A stretch of 64,000 nucleotides of DNA from CAVZBW01 sp963778465 (GCA_963778465.1 CAVZUK010000002.1:372001-436000); one strand, 5' to 3'; positions 51,334 to 60,874 are shown, numbered from the stretch's first letter. Notes: a model not told the origin generated them from the sequence alone. Program-made: numbers and translations.

Positions 51334-52008
51334 ATGAACCACGCCATCGGGGAGAGCATCACGTTTGCCGTGGGGGTGGCGCTCAGCCCCCTCCCGATCG
51401 TCGCCGTCATCTTGATGCTGCTCTCCAAGCGCTCCGGGCCCAACGCCACGGCGTTCGTCTTCGGATGGATTGCGGGGATCGGGCTGGCGCTCGTCGCCGT
51501 CCTGGCCGTATGCGCCGCCATCGGGCTCTCGACGGGTGGGTCGAACACGACCAACGGGACCAGCACCCTCCGGCTCGTCCTGGGCATCGTCCTCGTGGTC
51601 GTGGGTCTCCGTCGTATCCGGAGGGGGAGGGACGAGGGGCAGTCCTCTGCACCGCCCAAGTGGTTGGAGCGGATCGAGGAGATCTCGCCGGGCCGGGCAC
51701 TGGGCCTCGGGTTCGTCCTGGCGGCCATCAACCCGAAGAACCTCATCCTCATCATCGGAGGTGGGACCGCCATCGCCCAGACCGCCGCCTCACTTGGCCA
51801 GAAGTCGATCGCCGCGATCATCTTCGTCGTGCTCGGTTCAGCGTCCGTGGTCGCGCCGGTGGTCCTCTATCACGTCTCGCGGCGGCGGGCCGAGCCCATC
51901 CTGGCCAAGTGGCGCGACGCCTTGGAGCACCACGCGAGCGCGACCGTCGGTGCGGTGATCCTGGTGCTGGGCGTCCTGCTGATCGGCAAGGGGGTCGGCG
52001 CCTTCTGA
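51334..52008 (+). CDS. SfLAP/GAP-type lipid-export membrane protein
   Basis: 224 residues with about six hydrophobic spans. The N-terminal ITFAVGVALSPLPIVAVIL and GRALGLGFVLAAINPKNLIL are typical of Sap/GAP proteins that help send sulfolipid or peptidoglycolipid to the mycobacterial surface, a branch of the LysE-like transporters. Here the lipid is unknown. ACGGAGGGGAGCC precedes ATG 51334. It stands divergent to the PhyH-SCP2 gene, 96 bases away, so lipid processing and export might be linked. Confidence 0.83.
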   Translation: MNHAIGESITFAVGVALSPLPIVAVILMLLSKRSGPNATAFVFGWIAGIGLALVAVLAVCAAIGLSTGGSNTTNGTSTLRLVLGIVLVVVGLRRIRRGRDEGQSSAPPKWLERIEEISPGRALGLGFVLAAINPKNLILIIGGGTAIAQTAASLGQKSIAAIIFVVLGSASVVAPVVLYHVSRRRAEPILAKWRDALEHHASATVGAVILVLGVLLIGKGVGAF

Positions 52009-52021
52009 CGCCCGGCGCGTC

Positions 52022-52797
52022 TCAGGACGCGGTGGCAGGTGGTCGGGGTGGGCGGTCCGCGATCGGTGCCGAGGACACGGCGGGGGGAGGGGGGAGTCCG
52101 GATCGCTCGAAGACCTCGCGGCGGATCTCGTCGTCCGCGAGGGCCGCCTGGTCGGGTGGGAGCGGCGGAACGGCGTCGCCCAGATCTCGGCCAGGGCGTC
52201 GGTGTCGCCCGGGAAGGCGTACCCGTTCTCGACGTAGTGATCGAAGAACGACCGTCCGAAGGTCCCCTCGTCGAGCCCCTCCAGGCGCTCGTAGCGCGAC
52301 CGGAGCACGGGATCGTGCCCGTCGGCGCCGTAGGGCAGGAAGGGCGCATAGGGGTCGTCGGGCACCCACGGGATCCCCGGGATGGTGAAGACGTTGGCCC
52401 GGATCATGTCGTAGCCCACCCATCGGGCGTGGTCGAGGCGCAGCTGGTGCAGCGCGTCGACGAATTCGGCATGCACGTGGAGCGCGCTGGCGATGTCGAC
52501 CACGAGGTCGATCTTGGGCTTGTCCACGACGCCGTCGAGCAGCGCGAGGACGCAGAGCACGCGGACCAGGTCGAGCCGCGTTTCGCCGTCCTCGATCACA
52601 CGCACCAGCTCTCCCGAGGCGATGGTGGCCAGCGCGTCGACGTCGAGGCGGCCACCTCCCCCGAAGACCGTGCCTAGGGCGCTCGTGATCCCGGCCCGGT
52701 CTGCGGTCGAGAGCGGCGCCGTCCCGCCGGCGCTCGCGACGGTGTAGGCGGCTCTCCCGATCGCGTCGAGCTGCTCGGGGGTGGCCACGGTAGGCAT
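52022..52797 (-). pseudogene. TerB-like/Coq4-like protein, split by one-base shift
   Basis: Residues about 55-120 (VLCVLALLDGVVDKPKIDLV, ASALHVHAEFVDALHQL) look TerB-like, and the later YERLEGLDEGTFGRSFFDHY with GYAFPGD looks Coq4-like. As written the frame shifts near 52162-52166, after ATPFRR, and would run on antisense into the SfLAP gene. Adding one base gives LPPDQAALADDE and a stop at 52022, 258 residues in all. The restored stop also removes the overlap with the neighbour, which supports the repair. Function unknown. Confidence 0.72.
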
Positions 52798-52874
52798 GGC
52801 CCGGGTCTATCAGGACTCCGGCCTCGTGGTCGAAGCGACGAGGAATCGAAGGCCCCCGGAGTTAGCCTGTACAC

Positions 52875-54419
52875 GTGCCTGGTCGATTTTCTCGTAGGTT
52901 GCGAGATAACGAGGAGCGACCAGGACCACTACCGCTCCCTCCCGGGCCCGTCTCGAACGGAGAGTTCGTACCGGCGGCCCCTTCGGGTAGCGACCGCCAT
53001 GTCGAGAGGCTCATTCGGACCGCCGCGGACGAGTCGGCGCGGCGCCTCGGCCTGAGTCGAAGGAGGTTCTTGCAGACCACCGGAGCCGTGGCCGTATCCC
53101 TGGCCGCCTTCGACACCGTGGGATGTTCGGGACCGGCCGCAGTGGCCCGTGGCGGCGCCAAGGGAAAGGGCGGCACCTTCTCCACCCCCGCTCCGACCGA
53201 CGTGGCCGCGTGCGAAGCCGCGCTCAACGGGACGGGCCAGTTCATCTTCGACGTCCACACCCACCACGTGATCCCCAACGGGCCTTGGGTCAGCGACGCC
53301 CCCGAGACGGTCGGGCTGGTCCTCGGCATGCTGCCGGCCGGTTGCTCCGACGCCGACCAGCTGGACTGCGTCGACCGAGCCAATTACCTCCACGACATGT
53401 TCTTGGCCAGCGACACGACGATGGCGATGCTGAGCGACGTCCCCAACTCGGGGCCCGGCAACGCTCCCATCCCCTTCACCTCGGCCCTCACGACAAGGGA
53501 GCTGACGGCTCAGCTGGCCCACGGCGGCGCCGACCGCATGCTGGTCGAGAACATCATCGCCCCCAATGTGGGTCCGGTCGGTTCCACACTCGACGGGATG
53601 ACCGCCGCCGCGGGCTCCGGCCATCTGGCCGCGTTCAAGGTCTATACGGCGTGGAGCCCGACGGGCCAGGGCTACTCCTTGACGGATCCGGTCGTCGGGC
53701 TGCCCACGCTCCAGCACGCCCACGACCTCGGGGTGAGGATCCTCGTGGCGCACAAGGGCCTGCCGCTCGTCAACTTCGACCCGGCCTTCAACGGGCCCGA
53801 CGACGTGGTCGCCGTATCACGACTCTTTCCCGACATGAGCTTCGTCGTCTACCACGCGTCCTGGGATCCCTCGCAGGTGGAGGGGCCGTACGATCCGATG
53901 GCCACCCTTGGGATCGACACGCTGCTCGCCGCCCTCGACCGCCATGGTGTGCCGCCAAACGACAACGTCTGGGTGGACGTCGGCACGCTCTGGCGCCAAC
54001 TGCTGACGGAACCCGATCAGGCGGCGCACGCACTCGGCAAATTGCTCAGCCGGGTCGGAGAGCAGAGGGTGCTCTGGGGCACCGACGCCATTTGGTACGG
54101 GAGCCCACAGCCTCAGATCCAGGCGTTCAGGGCCTTCGAGATCTCCCCGGAGTTCCAGGAGAGCTTCGGATATCCCGAGCTGACGGACTCGCTCAAGGCG
54201 CAGGTGTTCGGCCTCAACGCGGCAGCGCTCTTCGGTGTCGACGCGGAGGCGACCCGCTGCGGCTTGGCGAGCGACCCTCTCTCCACGGGGATATCCGAGA
54301 CCGCCCACCTGCACGACGAAGGTGCGCTCCCTTCGAGCTGGACCCCGCGGGGCCCGGTGACGCGCCGCGAGATCCTCGGATGGCTGCGCACCGCGGGGTC
54401 GCGATGGAGGCCGACCTGA
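52875..54419 (+). CDS. Tat-exported amidohydrolase-family protein
   Basis: 514 residues. A twin-arginine signal SRRRFLQ with hydrophobic core TTGAVAVSLAAF and a nearby Cys (VGCSG, possible lipobox) lies at about residues 60-85, after a long N-terminal leader. The enzyme part has FDVHTHHVIP, ILVAHKGLPL, VYHASWDPS and GTDAIWYGSP, the metal and acid positions of COG2159 hydrolases. It should fold in the cytoplasm with metal and act outside. GTG 52875 lacks a close ribosome site, so a start nearer the RR motif is possible. Substrate unknown. Confidence 0.83.
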   Translation: MPGRFSRRLRDNEERPGPLPLPPGPVSNGEFVPAAPSGSDRHVERLIRTAADESARRLGLSRRRFLQTTGAVAVSLAAFDTVGCSGPAAVARGGAKGKGGTFSTPAPTDVAACEAALNGTGQFIFDVHTHHVIPNGPWVSDAPETVGLVLGMLPAGCSDADQLDCVDRANYLHDMFLASDTTMAMLSDVPNSGPGNAPIPFTSALTTRELTAQLAHGGADRMLVENIIAPNVGPVGSTLDGMTAAAGSGHLAAFKVYTAWSPTGQGYSLTDPVVGLPTLQHAHDLGVRILVAHKGLPLVNFDPAFNGPDDVVAVSRLFPDMSFVVYHASWDPSQVEGPYDPMATLGIDTLLAALDRHGVPPNDNVWVDVGTLWRQLLTEPDQAAHALGKLLSRVGEQRVLWGTDAIWYGSPQPQIQAFRAFEISPEFQESFGYPELTDSLKAQVFGLNAAALFGVDAEATRCGLASDPLSTGISETAHLHDEGALPSSWTPRGPVTRREILGWLRTAGSRWRPT

Positions 54420-54428
54420 CCGGCGGCC

Positions 54429-54896
54429 TCAGGCGGCCGGGCTCTCCCTGCCCGTGACCGCGCCGCGGGCGGCGTAGGCCGCGAGGCCGTCGGCGCAACG
54501 CTGCACGAACCGCCGCAGGAACCACTGCAGGGCCCATCCGGTGCCCCGGTGGTTGGGCTCGAAGCGCTCGTGCCAGGTGATGACCGTCCCCTGGTCACGG
54601 GCCCGCAGCTCGATCCGAGCCTCGTGTCCGCGCATGGGCAGACCCGAGAGCGCGGTATAGCTCAGCAGCTCGCCCGGACGCAGCTCCACGAGCTCCTCCC
54701 GGCTGTGGACGGTGCCTGTCGTGAAGACCCGGATGGCGCCCTCGCTCTCGCCGCCCTCGACTCCGGCCTTTTCGAGGGCAAAGGTCCCGATGGGAGACCA
54801 CGTGGGCCACGTCGCCCCCTCGCTGAGCAGCGAGTACACGGTCTCGGGGTCTGCCGGTGACTCGGCCCGGACGGAGAAGCTGACCTCTCTTGCCAC
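54429..54896 (-). CDS. SRPBCC-family protein
   Basis: 155 residues: VSFSVRAESPADPETVYSLLSEG, WPTWSPIG, EELVELRPGELLSYTALSGLPMRG and a terminal helix LRRFVQRCADGL, a polyketide-cyclase-like START fold. Ligand unknown. GTG 54896 has GAGGAGGTCGG upstream and is preferred over 54929, which would extend into the operator region. Divergent from tetR at 54970 with a palindrome between, so it is the probable target of that regulator. Confidence 0.82.
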   Translation of the reverse strand: MAREVSFSVRAESPADPETVYSLLSEGATWPTWSPIGTFALEKAGVEGGESEGAIRVFTTGTVHSREELVELRPGELLSYTALSGLPMRGHEARIELRARDQGTVITWHERFEPNHRGTGWALQWFLRRFVQRCADGLAAYAARGAVTGRESPAA

Positions 54897-54944
54897 GATC
54901 CGACCTCCTCTGGTGCGGCTCCCGGGCACTCCACCCGGTCGTGA

Positions 54945-54960
54945 TGTACCAGATGGTACA
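54945..54960. promoter_or_regulatory. TetR operator palindrome
   Basis: TGTACCA-GA-TGGTACA is a perfect 7-2-7 inverted repeat lying 9 bases before tetR and 48 before the divergent SRPBCC gene. Position and symmetry suit a TetR dimer controlling both genes. Confidence 0.72.
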
Positions 54961-54969
54961 CTAGTCGGT

Positions 54970-55554
54970 GTGAGTGATCAACGTGACACCCCGACAGCGA
55001 GAGACCGGCTCCTGACCGCAACCCTCGCCTATGCCGAGCAGCACGGTGTGAGCGAGCTCAGCCTGCGCGACCTCGCGCGCGAGATCGGGACGAGCCACCG
55101 GATGCTCATCTACCACTTCGGCTCCAAGGAGGGCCTGCTCGTCGCGGTGGTCCGGTCGGTCGAAGCAGCCCAAAGGGCCTTCCTGGACGAGCTGGCCCAA
55201 GACCCGGACCTCGACGCAGCCAGCGCTATCCGCACCATGTGGCGGCGGTTCTCGGAACCCTCGCTCGCCCCGAGCGAGCGGCTCTTCTTCGACGTCTACG
55301 TCGAGGCGCTCAAGGGTCGCCCGGGCACCGCAGGCTTCCTCGACGACGTCGTCGACTCGTGGGTCGATGCGACGGTGCACCAGGCGGCGCGGCTTGGCGT
55401 GCCCGAGGACCGGGCGAGGGTCGACGCTCGGCTCGGCGTGGCGGTCATGCGAGGGTTGATCCTCGATCTGCTGGCCACGGGCGATCGCGAGGCGCTCGAC
55501 GCGGTGCTGGAGCGCTTCGTCGACCTCTACGTGGCCGCGGCACCGGGCGGGTGA
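54970..55554 (+). CDS. TetR-family regulator
   Basis: 194 residues with a canonical HTH (LSLRDLAREIGTSHRMLIYHFGSKEGLL) and a ligand domain of the kind shared by AcrR-like regulators (FDVYVEALKGRPGTAGFLDDVV). GTG 54970 is 9 bases after a perfect palindrome. It likely represses itself and the SRPBCC gene; the monooxygenase 152 bases downstream on the same strand may also be in its reach. Confidence 0.86.
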   Translation: MSDQRDTPTARDRLLTATLAYAEQHGVSELSLRDLAREIGTSHRMLIYHFGSKEGLLVAVVRSVEAAQRAFLDELAQDPDLDAASAIRTMWRRFSEPSLAPSERLFFDVYVEALKGRPGTAGFLDDVVDSWVDATVHQAARLGVPEDRARVDARLGVAVMRGLILDLLATGDREALDAVLERFVDLYVAAAPGG

Positions 55555-55706
55555 GGGTGGCGCCGCGGCGGCCGGTGGCAGGGCGCCGCCCGCCGATCGG
55601 GTGGAGACCGCCCGGGTAGGCTCCTTCGGTCCCGCGGCCGGTCCGCGGCCGCTGATACGGCCCGTCGCCGGGACGAGTCCCCGACGGTCGACGCAATGGA
55701 GGACGA

Positions 55707-57641
55707 GTGGTCGAACGCAATCCGCACGCCGGGGGGGCGATCAGCGAGGACGACGCCACGATCGCCGCGGCGCTCGAGGACGTGAGCATCCCGACGCTGC
55801 TGGTCTCGATGGTGCACCTGACGGGTGATCCGTCGTGGATCCGAGGCGACCTGCACCCCCAGGGCATCTTCTTGAACGAGGTGCAGGGCTACATGAGCGA
55901 GGAGGACAAGGCCGAGGCCCGTCGGCGTGCCCTCTCCGCCATCGTCGCCTTCCGGGACGGCGGTTGCGTCCTCCCTGCGCCACCCTCCCGCGAGCTCGTC
56001 CGGGAGATGATGAGCTTCCTCGCCTGCGAGGAGGTTCCCGAGGACTACGTCGACCTCATGCTCGAGGAGATGGAGCTCGACGGCACCGACGCCCGCCGTG
56101 TCGAGCTGCACGGGGACTCGGCTGCCCGCGAGGCCTTCCCGGTGGTCGTGATCGGCTGCGGCCAGTCCGGTCTCCTGGCGGGGATCCGCCTGCAGCAGGC
56201 GGGCATCCCCTTCACCATCATCGAGAAGAACCCGGCCGTGGGGGGCACCTGGTGGGAGAACCAGTACCCCGGATGCCGGGTCGACGTCGGCAACCACTTC
56301 TACTGCTATTCGTTCGAGCCGAGCGACCATTGGACGGAGTTCTTCGCGCAGCAGCCCGAGCTCCAGCGGTATTTCGAGGGCGTCATGGCCAAGCACGGCA
56401 TCGCCCCGCACGTGCGGTTCGAGACCGAGGTGGTGCGGGCCGTCTGGGACGAGGACCGAGCCACGTGGTCGGTCACCATCCGGACCAAGGATGGGTCCGA
56501 GGAGGTGCTCGAGGCGCGGGCCGTGATCTCGGCGGTCGGGCTGCTGAGCCGGCCCTCGGTGCCCGACATCCCCGGCCTCGAGGACTTCGAGGGCCCGGCG
56601 TTCCATTCGGCGCGCTGGGACCACTCGGTGGACTACCGCGGCAAGCGGGTGGCCATGATCGGGGCCGGGGCGAGCGGCTTCCAGATCGCCCCGGCCATCG
56701 CCGAGGACGTGGCGCACCTCACGGTCTTCCAGCGCACCGCCCAGTGGATGTTCCCCAACCCCAACTACCACGCCAAGGTGGGCCCCGGCGTCCAGTGGGC
56801 GATCCGCCACCTGCCCTTCTACGGCCGGTGGTACCGGTTCCTCATCTTCTGGCCGGCCAGCGGCCGTTCACTGGAGAATTCGCGGATCGACCCTTCCTGG
56901 CCGGACCAGCGGCGGGCCGTCAACGCCCACAACGACGCCGCGCGCCAGATGTTCACCGACTGGATCACGAGCCAGGTGCCCGACGACCCCGAGCTCCTCG
57001 CGAAGGTGATCCCGGACTACCCGGCGACCGCCAAGCGGACGTTGCAGGACAACGGCAGCTGGCTGCGCACGCTCTCGCGGGACAACGTGGAGCTCGTCCG
57101 GGAGGGCGTGGAACGCGTCGAGCGTGACGCCGTGGTCACGGTGGACGGTAGGCGCCACGAGTGCGACATCATCGTGCTCGCCACCGGGTTCCACGCGAAC
57201 CGGTTCCTCTGGCCGATGGAGATCGTGGGCCGCGGCGGGGCCGTGTTGTCGGAGGAGTGGGGCGACACCCCCGCCGCCTACCTCGGCATCACCGCACCGA
57301 GGTTTCCCAACCTGTTCTGCATGTACGGGCCCGGGACCAACCTCGCCCACGGGGGCAGCCTCATCTTCCACTCGGAGTGCCAGATGCGCTACATCTCCGG
57401 CTGTATCGACCTGCTCGTGTCGGGCGGGCTCCAGGCCATGGAGCCTCGCCAGGAGGTGCACGACGCCTACTACGAGCGGACCCAAAAGGAGCTCGAGAGC
57501 CTCGTGTGGTCGAGCCCGGCGGTCGAGCACTCCTACTACAAGAACAAGGAGGGCAAGATCCACGTCCTGAGCCCGTGGCCCCTCGGCGACTACTGGCGCT
57601 GGACGCGCGAACCGGATCCCGACGACTTCCTGATCAGCTGA
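55707..57641 (+). CDS. Baeyer-Villiger monooxygenase of 4-hydroxyacetophenone monooxygenase type
   Basis: 644 residues, longer than standard BVMOs because of a 140-residue N-terminal extension (DATIAAALEDVSIPTLLVSM), a feature of HAPMO relatives. FAD site VVVIGCGQSGLLAGIRLQQAG, the GGTWWENQYPGCRVDV loop, the BVMO fingerprint around FHSARWDHSVD and NADPH site VAMIGAGASGFQIAPAIA are all seen. It would convert an aryl or other ketone to an ester with NADPH and O2. GTG 55707 follows GGAGGACGA. A nearby DAD-like cupin and alpha/beta hydrolase fit a ketone degradation set. Confidence 0.88.
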   Translation: MVERNPHAGGAISEDDATIAAALEDVSIPTLLVSMVHLTGDPSWIRGDLHPQGIFLNEVQGYMSEEDKAEARRRALSAIVAFRDGGCVLPAPPSRELVREMMSFLACEEVPEDYVDLMLEEMELDGTDARRVELHGDSAAREAFPVVVIGCGQSGLLAGIRLQQAGIPFTIIEKNPAVGGTWWENQYPGCRVDVGNHFYCYSFEPSDHWTEFFAQQPELQRYFEGVMAKHGIAPHVRFETEVVRAVWDEDRATWSVTIRTKDGSEEVLEARAVISAVGLLSRPSVPDIPGLEDFEGPAFHSARWDHSVDYRGKRVAMIGAGASGFQIAPAIAEDVAHLTVFQRTAQWMFPNPNYHAKVGPGVQWAIRHLPFYGRWYRFLIFWPASGRSLENSRIDPSWPDQRRAVNAHNDAARQMFTDWITSQVPDDPELLAKVIPDYPATAKRTLQDNGSWLRTLSRDNVELVREGVERVERDAVVTVDGRRHECDIIVLATGFHANRFLWPMEIVGRGGAVLSEEWGDTPAAYLGITAPRFPNLFCMYGPGTNLAHGGSLIFHSECQMRYISGCIDLLVSGGLQAMEPRQEVHDAYYERTQKELESLVWSSPAVEHSYYKNKEGKIHVLSPWPLGDYWRWTREPDPDDFLIS

Positions 57642-57692
57642 CCGCTTCCTGATCGGCTGACCGTGGCCCGCTTTGGTGCGACGGGGCGGCAC

Positions 57693-58526
57693 TCAGTCGA
57701 AGGGCAGGCCGTGGGGCGCCCGGCGGGCGAGGAGCTCCTGCGCCCGGTGCTCGATCTGGCCGTCGTAGCCCGGGCTCGTCGGGATCACGAATTGCCCGCT
57801 CCGGACGGCGTCGAGCACGAGGTCGGCGACGAGCACGGGGTCGGCCCCCGTGCTCGTCATGTCGCTCAGCGCCTTGTCGACGAAGGCGGCGTCCTCCGCC
57901 CCGATGCCGGCCGCGAGCGAGCGGGGTCGGTTGCGCGCCGATTCGGCGATGCGGGTGTCGACCGATCCGGGGACGAGGACGGAGGCACCGATGCTCGCGC
58001 CCGTGGCGGTGAGATCGTGAGCCAACGACTCGCTGAGGCCGAGGGCGGCGAACTTGCTCACGTTGTACGGACCGCTGAACGCGTTGCTGACCAGCCCGGC
58101 CAGCGACGACGTGTTGACGACGTGGCCCTCCCCGCCCTGGGCGATCATGCGTGGCACGAACGACCGGATCCCGTGGATGATCCCCCACACGTTGACGCCG
58201 AGGACCCATCGCCAGTCCTCGAGGGTCCGCTCCCAGAGCAGCCCGGCCTGGAAGACCCCTGCGTTGTTGCACAGCAGGTGGACGGCGCCGAAGCGCTCGT
58301 AGGCGCGATCGGCGAGGGCGTCCACGGATCCCGGGTCGGACACGTCGCAGAGGACTCCGACCGTCTCGCCGCCCGCCAGGCCCACCGTCTCGTCCAACGC
58401 CTCGGCTTCTACGTCCGAGGCCACGACCCTCATCCCCGAGGCGGTGCAGCGGATGACGAGCGCCCGCCCGATGCCGCTCCCGGCGCCCGTTACGACCGCC
58501 GTCTTTCCCGAAAGGTCCTCGATCAT
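57693..58526 (-). CDS. Short-chain dehydrogenase/reductase
   Basis: 277-residue classical SDR: TGAGSGIGRAL, CDVSDPGSVDAL, NNAGVF, the Ser in VNTSSLAG and YNVSK. Acts on an alcohol/ketone with NAD(P). The frame is open to 58694, but ATG 58526 with AGGTGGAGCG is the clear start. It is 13 bases downstream of the alcohol dehydrogenase on the minus strand and convergent with the BVMO, the last gene of a P450-ADH-SDR unit. Confidence 0.9.
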   Translation of the reverse strand: MIEDLSGKTAVVTGAGSGIGRALVIRCTASGMRVVASDVEAEALDETVGLAGGETVGVLCDVSDPGSVDALADRAYERFGAVHLLCNNAGVFQAGLLWERTLEDWRWVLGVNVWGIIHGIRSFVPRMIAQGGEGHVVNTSSLAGLVSNAFSGPYNVSKFAALGLSESLAHDLTATGASIGASVLVPGSVDTRIAESARNRPRSLAAGIGAEDAAFVDKALSDMTSTGADPVLVADLVLDAVRSGQFVIPTSPGYDGQIEHRAQELLARRAPHGLPFD

Positions 58527-58539
58527 CGCTCCACCTCTG

Positions 58540-59562
58540 CTAGTCCCCCGGGGCCGCCACGGCCCGGCCGGATCCGAAGGTGCCACGGTCGATCTGCTCG
58601 TAGGTATCGAGTGCCTCTTGCAGCTTGATGCGCTCGGTGTGGAGTGCGATCCGGCCCGACGATGCCAGCGCCACCAGCTCGCGCAGCTCGGCAACCGTGC
58701 CCCAGAACGTGTTGGCGATGCTCGCCTCGTAGGGCAGGCCGAGGAAGGACAGGTCGATGCTGCCGCCGCCGACCCCGACGATCACGATCCTCCCCATGCG
58801 GCGGACGACGGCCGCGGCGAGCGCCAGCGTCGAGTTGGTCCCGACGCAGTCGAGGACCAGGACCGCGCCGTGATCGCCCACCGCGTCCCGCACCGCGGTG
58901 GGGTCGCCCTCCAGTGCGTCGTCAGCACCGAGGGACGTGGCCAGCGCGCGCTTCTCGGCCGACAGGTCGACGGCCACCACCCTCACCGCGGTCAGCGCCC
59001 GCAGCAGCTGGATGGCCGCGTGGCCCAACCCACCGATGCCGATGACGACGACCGTCTCGCCGGGCAGGAGATCGGGGAGGCTCCTCTTGATCACGTGGTA
59101 CGGGGTGAGCGCGGCGTCGTCCAAGGGGGCGGCCAGGCACGGGTCCAGGTCGCCCAGGGGGACCAGGTGTCGGGCCGCCGGCACGACCAGGTACTCGGCC
59201 AGCCCTCCGTCCCGGAAGAGACCACTCCCGGGGGCGCCCGACGCCGCGGCGACCGGGCATTGCTGCTCGTGGCCGATCGAGCAGAACCAGCAGTGCCCGC
59301 AGCCCCACGCGCCGTGCACGATCACCGGCAGGCCGGCCTCGAGCCCGCCGACTCCGGGTCCCGTGGACTCGACCCAGCCCGAGGTCTCGTGGCCGATGGT
59401 GAAGGGCACGGGTGGCTTCACGCCGGCGTGCACCAGGTGGAGGTCCGAGTGGCAGAGCCCCGCTCCGGCCACCTTGACGAGCACCTCTCCCGGGCCCGGC
59501 TGTGGCACCGGGACCTCCCGGAGCTCGAGCTTGCCGGCGTCTACCAGCTGCAGCGCCCGCAT
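58540..59562 (-). CDS. Zinc-dependent alcohol dehydrogenase
   Basis: 340-residue MDR. Catalytic-zinc ligands appear in GLCHSDLHLVH and GHETSGWVE, and the structural-zinc loop has the four Cys of WGCGHCWFCSIGHEQQC. The NAD site VVVIGIGGLGHAAIQLL lies at about 170. It oxidises an alcohol, likely produced by the P450 encoded just upstream. Its ATG shares bases with the P450 stop (TGATG). Confidence 0.9.
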   Translation of the reverse strand: MRALQLVDAGKLELREVPVPQPGPGEVLVKVAGAGLCHSDLHLVHAGVKPPVPFTIGHETSGWVESTGPGVGGLEAGLPVIVHGAWGCGHCWFCSIGHEQQCPVAAASGAPGSGLFRDGGLAEYLVVPAARHLVPLGDLDPCLAAPLDDAALTPYHVIKRSLPDLLPGETVVVIGIGGLGHAAIQLLRALTAVRVVAVDLSAEKRALATSLGADDALEGDPTAVRDAVGDHGAVLVLDCVGTNSTLALAAAVVRRMGRIVIVGVGGGSIDLSFLGLPYEASIANTFWGTVAELRELVALASSGRIALHTERIKLQEALDTYEQIDRGTFGSGRAVAAPGD

Positions 59563-60815
59563 CAGCCGGCCGACCCCCGCTCGGGGATGAACTCGATCGG
59601 CACCGAGGCGTAGCTGCGGGCGAAGGTCGCCGGCAGGATGTGGGGCTCGGCACCCGGGGCCAGCCGCCAGTCCGGGATGCGCCGCAGGAGCTCCTCGAAC
59701 ATCACCCGGATCTCGAGCCGGGCGAGGGTTGCCCCGAGGCAGAAGTGCGTGCCGAAGCCGAAGGCGACGTGGTGCTCGCCGGCTCGGCCCACGTCGAAGC
59801 GCTCGGGATCGTCGAACACCCGGTCGTCGCGGTTCGCGGACCCGTAGAGGAGGAGGAGCTCGTCCCCCTCGTGCAGGGACTGCCCCTCGAGCTCGTGGTC
59901 CTCGGTCACGGTCCGCCGCATGTTGGAGATGGGCGAGACCCAGCGGATGAACTCCTCGACGGCGGCCCGCTTGAGCAGAGCCGGGTCGTCGAGGAGCCGC
60001 CGCCGTTCCTCCGGCCGGCGGGCCAGCTCGAAGATGATCGATCCGATCACGGTGCGGGTGGTCTCCGCCCCCCCGTCGAGCACGAGGATCGTCTCGGCGA
60101 GGACCTCGTGGTCGGTCCAGCGTCGCCCGCCCACCTCGCTGTGGGTCCACACCGAGATGAGGTCGTCCACCGGGTCGGCCCGCCGCTCGGCGACGACCTG
60201 CAGGGTCTCGGTGGCGAACTCGATCATGGCGTCGCTCATCTGGCCGCTCGGCTCGAGCATGCGGCCGTCCGCCGGCGTCTGCCCGGCCTGGAACATGGTC
60301 TGCTCGGACCACTTCCGGACGAGCGGCCACTTCTCGGGGGAGTACCCGAGCAGCCGGCAGATGACCTTCGCCGGCAGGCGAGAGGCCAGCTCCTCGACCG
60401 CCTCGCACTCTCCGCGGGAGGCGACGTCGTCGATGAGCTCGGTCACGATCGACCTCACCCATTCCTCGTGGCCCCGGACCGACCGGGGCATGAAGCGGTG
60501 GGCGACGAGCTTGCGCTGCGTCATGTGCTCGGGGTCGTCCTTGTTGATCATCGAGGTGTCCGCCCGCTGGTCGGTGTGGGGCCTCGACCCGTCGGAGGAC
60601 GTGTAGCGCGCCGTGTCCCGCTCCACCCGGACGACGTCGGAGTAGCGGGAGATCCCCCAGATGCGCTGGACCGGGTCCCAGTGCACCGGCGAGCGGTCCC
60701 GCAACCACCGGTAGGCGTCGAAGGGGTCGACGTACCACTCCGGATCGAGCAGGTTGATCGCGGGCGCGCTCTCCCCGGTGGAGCGGCTCGCTTCGATGGT
60801 GCCCCGTCCCGTCAT
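59562..60815 (-). CDS. Cytochrome P450
   Basis: 417-residue P450 with all signatures: I-helix LDGGAETTRTVIG, K-helix EEFIRWVSP, NRDDRVFDDPERFDV and the haem loop FGFGTHFCLGATLARLE. It is co-directional and overlapping with the alcohol dehydrogenase and followed by an SDR, so a hydroxylate-then-oxidise sequence is likely. Substrate unknown. It is divergent from the DAD-like cupin gene, with about 60 bases between, so a shared control region is probable. Confidence 0.9.
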   Translation of the reverse strand: MTGRGTIEASRSTGESAPAINLLDPEWYVDPFDAYRWLRDRSPVHWDPVQRIWGISRYSDVVRVERDTARYTSSDGSRPHTDQRADTSMINKDDPEHMTQRKLVAHRFMPRSVRGHEEWVRSIVTELIDDVASRGECEAVEELASRLPAKVICRLLGYSPEKWPLVRKWSEQTMFQAGQTPADGRMLEPSGQMSDAMIEFATETLQVVAERRADPVDDLISVWTHSEVGGRRWTDHEVLAETILVLDGGAETTRTVIGSIIFELARRPEERRRLLDDPALLKRAAVEEFIRWVSPISNMRRTVTEDHELEGQSLHEGDELLLLYGSANRDDRVFDDPERFDVGRAGEHHVAFGFGTHFCLGATLARLEIRVMFEELLRRIPDWRLAPGAEPHILPATFARSYASVPIEFIPERGSAG

Positions 60816-60874
60816 GAGGCGGATTGTAGAACTTTGCCCTACGATCGGGCCCGGTCGTCGGAAAGGAGCTCGTG

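Noticed and set aside
51838..52021. Extension of the minus-strand TerB-like frame into the SfLAP gene
   Set aside because: A one-base repair places the stop at 52022, giving family-like sequence and no overlap.
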